This document shows positions 5,426-7,743 of a stretch of DNA of 7,743 nt, piece after piece. A program made the position numbers and the translations under genes. This DNA comes from Enterovirga sp. (lineage in GTDB: Bacteria; Pseudomonadota; Alphaproteobacteria; Rhizobiales; Beijerinckiaceae), in the NCBI GenBank assembly GCA_028290385.1, contig JAQGJZ010000181.1, positions 1-7,743 on the forward strand, written 5' to 3'. The notes beneath the pieces were generated by a model, which was not told where the DNA came from, searched no databases, and saw only the letters and a list, made by a program, of their open reading frames with translations. Numbering within the stretch: position 1 is the first letter of the stretch; the number at the start of each line of letters is the position of its first letter.

Positions 5426-6190
5426 GTGTCGCGTTCCTGGCGATCCTTGGCCATCTACCTCGCGGGGTTTGCCCTCGACTTGGTGACGTCTCCGCTCGCC
5501 CCGGCGGTCGCCGCCGACCCAGACCGGCTTCTCTTCGTGCGCCCGGAGGACCAGCGGACAGTGTTGTTCTCTGCCGTGGATGCCGGCCGCTCGCTGTTTC
5601 TCACGGTCGGTTCGAAACAAACCCTCGTCGGCCCGCTTGATCGCACCGGCTTCGTGATCATGGAGACGAGCGGCTTCGGCGTGACGCGTGAGCGCCTGTG
5701 GCGCGACGGGGCCGAGTTGCCCGCCATCCGCCTCACGACCCAGACGAGCACGCTGGTCGGCCACCAATGGAGCCTGGACCGGCTGTTCCTGGCGGGCTTC
5801 ATCGGCCCGGAGGTCCTGCACGAGCAGCTGACCGTCGCCGGGCAGGTCTACCGCTTCTCAGAGCCGCGCTACGGCGCGAAGGCGCAGGTCGAACTGTGGT
5901 CGCACCCGACGCGGGACACGCTGCTCACCGGCACGGTCGTCGGCACGACGACGAACATGAGCCTGTGGACCCGCGGCTCGGCTGGGTACCGGATCTGGCG
6001 GGACCTTTATGCCGGCCCGGAGGTCACCGCCTATGCGACCAAAACCTACCAGGAGACCAAGGTCGGGGCGCACGTCACCGGCGTCCAGCTCGGGATCGTG
6101 CAGGGCCGGGTCTCGGGAGGCTGGATGATGACGGATGACGGGCGGCCGGGCTCCCCGTACCTGTCGATCGCCGCCTGGATCAGGATGTAG
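5426..6190 (+). CDS. BcsS-like exported protein (cellulose biosynthesis protein BcsS family)
   Basis: A 254-residue exported protein resembling the BcsS family, annotated as cellulose-biosynthesis accessory proteins in Methylobacterium-like bacteria; the molecular role is not established. Seen: an N-terminal signal peptide (basic SRSWR, hydrophobic core, cleavage near PAVAA, residue about 30). The motif FSAVDAG (48-54) is followed by a repeating strand-like pattern, LDRTGF (71-76), LYAGPEVTAY (194-203) and VGAHVTGVQLG (213-223), the last two closely matching my memory of BcsS C-terminal regions. There is no catalytic signature. GTG 5426 is chosen because it starts the signal peptide cleanly and has GAGG at 5411-5414; an upstream TTG at 5372 would add 18 unneeded residues. 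It is the only plus-strand gene and ends 9 bases from the scpB stop. No cellulose synthase genes (bcsA/bcsB) are visible, so a cellulose role is inferred from family name only. It could be another outer-membrane or periplasmic protein. Confidence 0.65.
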   Translation: MSRSWRSLAIYLAGFALDLVTSPLAPAVAADPDRLLFVRPEDQRTVLFSAVDAGRSLFLTVGSKQTLVGPLDRTGFVIMETSGFGVTRERLWRDGAELPAIRLTTQTSTLVGHQWSLDRLFLAGFIGPEVLHEQLTVAGQVYRFSEPRYGAKAQVELWSHPTRDTLLTGTVVGTTTNMSLWTRGSAGYRIWRDLYAGPEVTAYATKTYQETKVGAHVTGVQLGIVQGRVSGGWMMTDDGRPGSPYLSIAAWIRM

Positions 6191-6199
6191 CGGCCGCGC

Positions 6200-6904
6200 T
6201 CAATCCGCCTCGTCCGGAACGGGGCCGAGGGCCATGAGGTCCGCATCGATCGGCTCCTCATCCTCGCGCAGTGCGGCCTCGTCGGACGCCTGCGGCACGA
6301 GATCGCCCGGCAGCCGCCCCTCGAGCAGCCCCAGCCCCTGCAGTTCCTCGAGGCCCGGCAGGTCCGTGATCGCATTCAGGCCGAACTGGCGCAGGAATTC
6401 GGGGGTGGTGCCGAATGTGACCGGACGGCCGGGCGACTTGCGCCGGCCGCGCATGCGAATCCAGCCCGATTCCAGCAGGAGATCGAGCGTGCCCTTGGAC
6501 GTCGACACACCGCGGATCTCCTCGATCTCCGCCCGGGTCGTCGGCTGGTGATAGGCGATGATGGCGAGCACCTCCATTGCGGCCCGTGACAGCCTCTGCG
6601 GCTCGGCCGTCTCGCGCGCCAGGACGTAGGCGAGGTCGAGCGCCGTGCGGAACGCCCACTTTCCTTCGACGCGCACGAGGTTGAAGCCGCGCCCCGAATA
6701 CAGCCGCTGAAGATCGTTGAGCACCCGCCGCGCATCGGCCCCTACCGGCAGCCGGGCAGCAACCGCGGCCTCGTCGAGCGGCAGCGGCGCGGCAAACAGC
6801 ACTGCTTCAGCGATGCGCATCGCCTCCGCATGGAGCGGCGCGTCAGGCTCGGCATTGTCGACCGCAAGGGTCAGCACGCCCCGGGAGGTGAGCCGCCCCG
6901 TCAC
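6200..6904 (-). CDS. scpB: Segregation and condensation protein B (ScpB)
   Basis: ScpB dimerises and binds the kleisin ScpA, forming with Smc the complex that compacts and helps separate sister chromosomes; it is cytoplasmic and nucleoid-associated. Seen: 234 residues with two winged-helix domains, roughly 25-95 and 105-178. The second contains the family hallmark EVLAIIAYHQPTTRAEIEEI then RGVSTSKGTLDLLLESGWI, followed by GRPVTFGTTPEFLRQFGL (159-176). The C-terminal 30 residues are acidic (REDEEPIDADL), as is common in alphaproteobacterial members. GTG 6904 is chosen because it overlaps the scpA stop as GTGA and has GAGG seven bases upstream; GTG 6919 would add five residues but has no ribosome binding site. 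It is translationally coupled to scpA. In many Hyphomicrobiales tat genes follow scpB; here a convergent BcsS-like gene does instead. Confidence 0.95.
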   Translation of the reverse strand: MTGRLTSRGVLTLAVDNAEPDAPLHAEAMRIAEAVLFAAPLPLDEAAVAARLPVGADARRVLNDLQRLYSGRGFNLVRVEGKWAFRTALDLAYVLARETAEPQRLSRAAMEVLAIIAYHQPTTRAEIEEIRGVSTSKGTLDLLLESGWIRMRGRRKSPGRPVTFGTTPEFLRQFGLNAITDLPGLEELQGLGLLEGRLPGDLVPQASDEAALREDEEPIDADLMALGPVPDEAD

Positions 6905-7683
6905 GCGGCGGCCTCGCACCGCCGGAGAAGCAGCGGCCCGAACGGCGCGTCCTGGCGCAACATCACCCTGCCCTCCCGGACGAACTCAAGCGCAGCCGAG
7001 AGTGCGGACGCCAGGACCGTCGGGCGCATCGCCGGCTCGGCGATGTAGCGCAGCAGAAACGCGTCGAGCGCGGTCCAGTCCTCCGCCTGGCCGACGAGGC
7101 GTTCCAGCGCCGCCCTGGCGTCGACGAGCGACCAGAAGGGCCGCCTGGCGACCGTGACGTGGCTCGACACCTGGCGCTGCCGCTGTTTCGCGTAGGTCGA
7201 CAGAAGATCGTAGAGCGAGCCCGTGTAGCTGTGCTCCGCGGTTACGACCGGGTTCTCGGTGGCACCGCGTCCGAAGAATTCCCGGCCGAGCTGCGGCCGT
7301 TCGGACAGGAGCCGCGCCGCCTTGCGGATCGCCTCGAGGCGCCGCAGCCGGTTCGCGAGCGCGCTGGCCAGCTCCGTTGCGCTCGGCCCTTCCGGTTTCG
7401 GCGGCTCCGGCAGGAGCAGGCGTGACTTCAGGTAGGCGAGCCAAGCGGCCATCACGAGATAATCCGCCGCAAGCTCCAGCCGCATCGCGCGCGCCGTCTC
7501 CACGAAGGCGAGGTACTGCTCGGCGAGGGCGAGCACCGAGATCTCGTGCAGGTCGACCTTTTGGCGCCGCGCAAGGTCGAGGAGCAGGTCCAGCGGGCCT
7601 TCGAAGCCGCCGACATCGACCACGAGCAGCGGGTCGCTCTCGGCGCGCTCGGTGTCAGCCGCGAATGGTCCTGCCTCCGTCAT
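6901..7683 (-). CDS. scpA: Segregation and condensation protein A (ScpA, kleisin)
   Basis: ScpA is the kleisin subunit that bridges the two heads of the Smc dimer and carries the ScpB dimer. Seen: 260 residues. The N-terminal Smc-neck-binding region has the family hallmark GGFEGPLDLLLDLARRQKVD (25-44), then AADYLVMAAWLAYLKSRLLLP (72-92). A variable, basic middle follows, and a C-terminal winged helix ends in ALSAALEFVREGRVMLRQ, the segment that contacts the Smc head cap. Start choice: ATG 7683 precedes the conserved region, while GTG 7707 in the same frame would add eight residues and directly abuts an upstream TGA (TGAGTG). Neither has a well-spaced ribosome binding site. It overlaps scpB by four bases, the usual scpAB arrangement. 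Family identity is very secure. Confidence 0.96.
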   Translation of the reverse strand: MTEAGPFAADTERAESDPLLVVDVGGFEGPLDLLLDLARRQKVDLHEISVLALAEQYLAFVETARAMRLELAADYLVMAAWLAYLKSRLLLPEPPKPEGPSATELASALANRLRRLEAIRKAARLLSERPQLGREFFGRGATENPVVTAEHSYTGSLYDLLSTYAKQRQRQVSSHVTVARRPFWSLVDARAALERLVGQAEDWTALDAFLLRYIAEPAMRPTVLASALSAALEFVREGRVMLRQDAPFGPLLLRRCEAAA

Positions 7684-7720
7684 CGCTCCCGTCTGTTTCG
7701 GCCGCACTCAGCGTGTCGGC

Positions 7721-7743
7721 TCACGCCGCCTGAGCAAGCACTG
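7721..7743 (-). CDS. Possible 3' end of a gene upstream of scpA
   Basis: A minus-strand frame entering from the right edge ends with VLAQAA and TGA at 7721-7723. A second frame ends at TGA 7708-7710, directly before GTG 7707, but its arginine-rich tail is less protein-like. In related genomes nagZ (beta-N-acetylhexosaminidase) often lies here. Too little sequence is present to name the gene. Confidence 0.3.

Noticed and set aside
5152..5821. Minus-strand frames (5152-5454, 5222-5821) crossing the divergent gap and the BcsS-like gene
   Set aside because: They run antisense to the BcsS-like frame, have no family features, and end without a good downstream context.
1..7743. Mobile elements, CRISPR, tRNA or rRNA genes, toxin-antitoxin or defence modules
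   Set aside because: I found no terminal repeats, transposase or integrase motifs, spaced repeats, cloverleaf features or small paired genes; the coding content is conserved housekeeping genes of uniform composition.

Overview
The window reads as a chromosomal housekeeping segment of a high-GC alphaproteobacterium, most likely Hyphomicrobiales (Rhizobiales), near Methylobacteriaceae or Beijerinckiaceae. That placement is inferred from G/C-rich third positions, GTG and TTG starts, the alphaproteobacterial small protein Usg, an ExoD-type membrane protein, a BcsS-like exported protein, and a two-component system placed directly before glnE. I see no rRNA, tRNA, insertion sequence, integrase or CRISPR array.

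Layout from left to right. Positions 1-1783 (minus) hold the first 594 codons of glnE, cut by the window edge. It is preceded in the same operon by a membrane histidine kinase (1780-3189) and an OmpR/PhoB-type response regulator (3173-3868). These three genes overlap by 17 and 4 bases, so their translation is probably coupled. A 238-base gap (3869-4106) packed with four stem-loops separates this operon from exoD-like (4107-4703, TTG start), which is preceded by usg (4802-5071). A 354-base gap (5072-5425) contains the strong usg ribosome binding site, a 21-codon reading frame running into it, an AT-rich dyad and several hairpins. The only plus-strand gene is a BcsS-like exported protein (5426-6190, GTG start). 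It ends nine bases from the 3' end of scpB, tail to tail. scpB (6200-6904) and scpA (6901-7683), both minus, overlap by GTGA. The last bases may hold the 3' end of another minus-strand gene upstream of scpA.

How the genes relate. ScpA and ScpB are partners in the Smc-ScpAB chromosome-condensation complex. The kinase and regulator form a cognate pair, and their coupling to glnE, which tunes glutamine synthetase activity, suggests shared expression of an envelope-sensing system and a nitrogen-control enzyme. ExoD-like and BcsS-like proteins point to surface polysaccharide, but no polysaccharide synthase is present here. Nothing in the window is clearly a new multi-gene system. The most unusual material is noncoding: the stem-loop cluster before the response regulator and the dyad plus short frame before usg.
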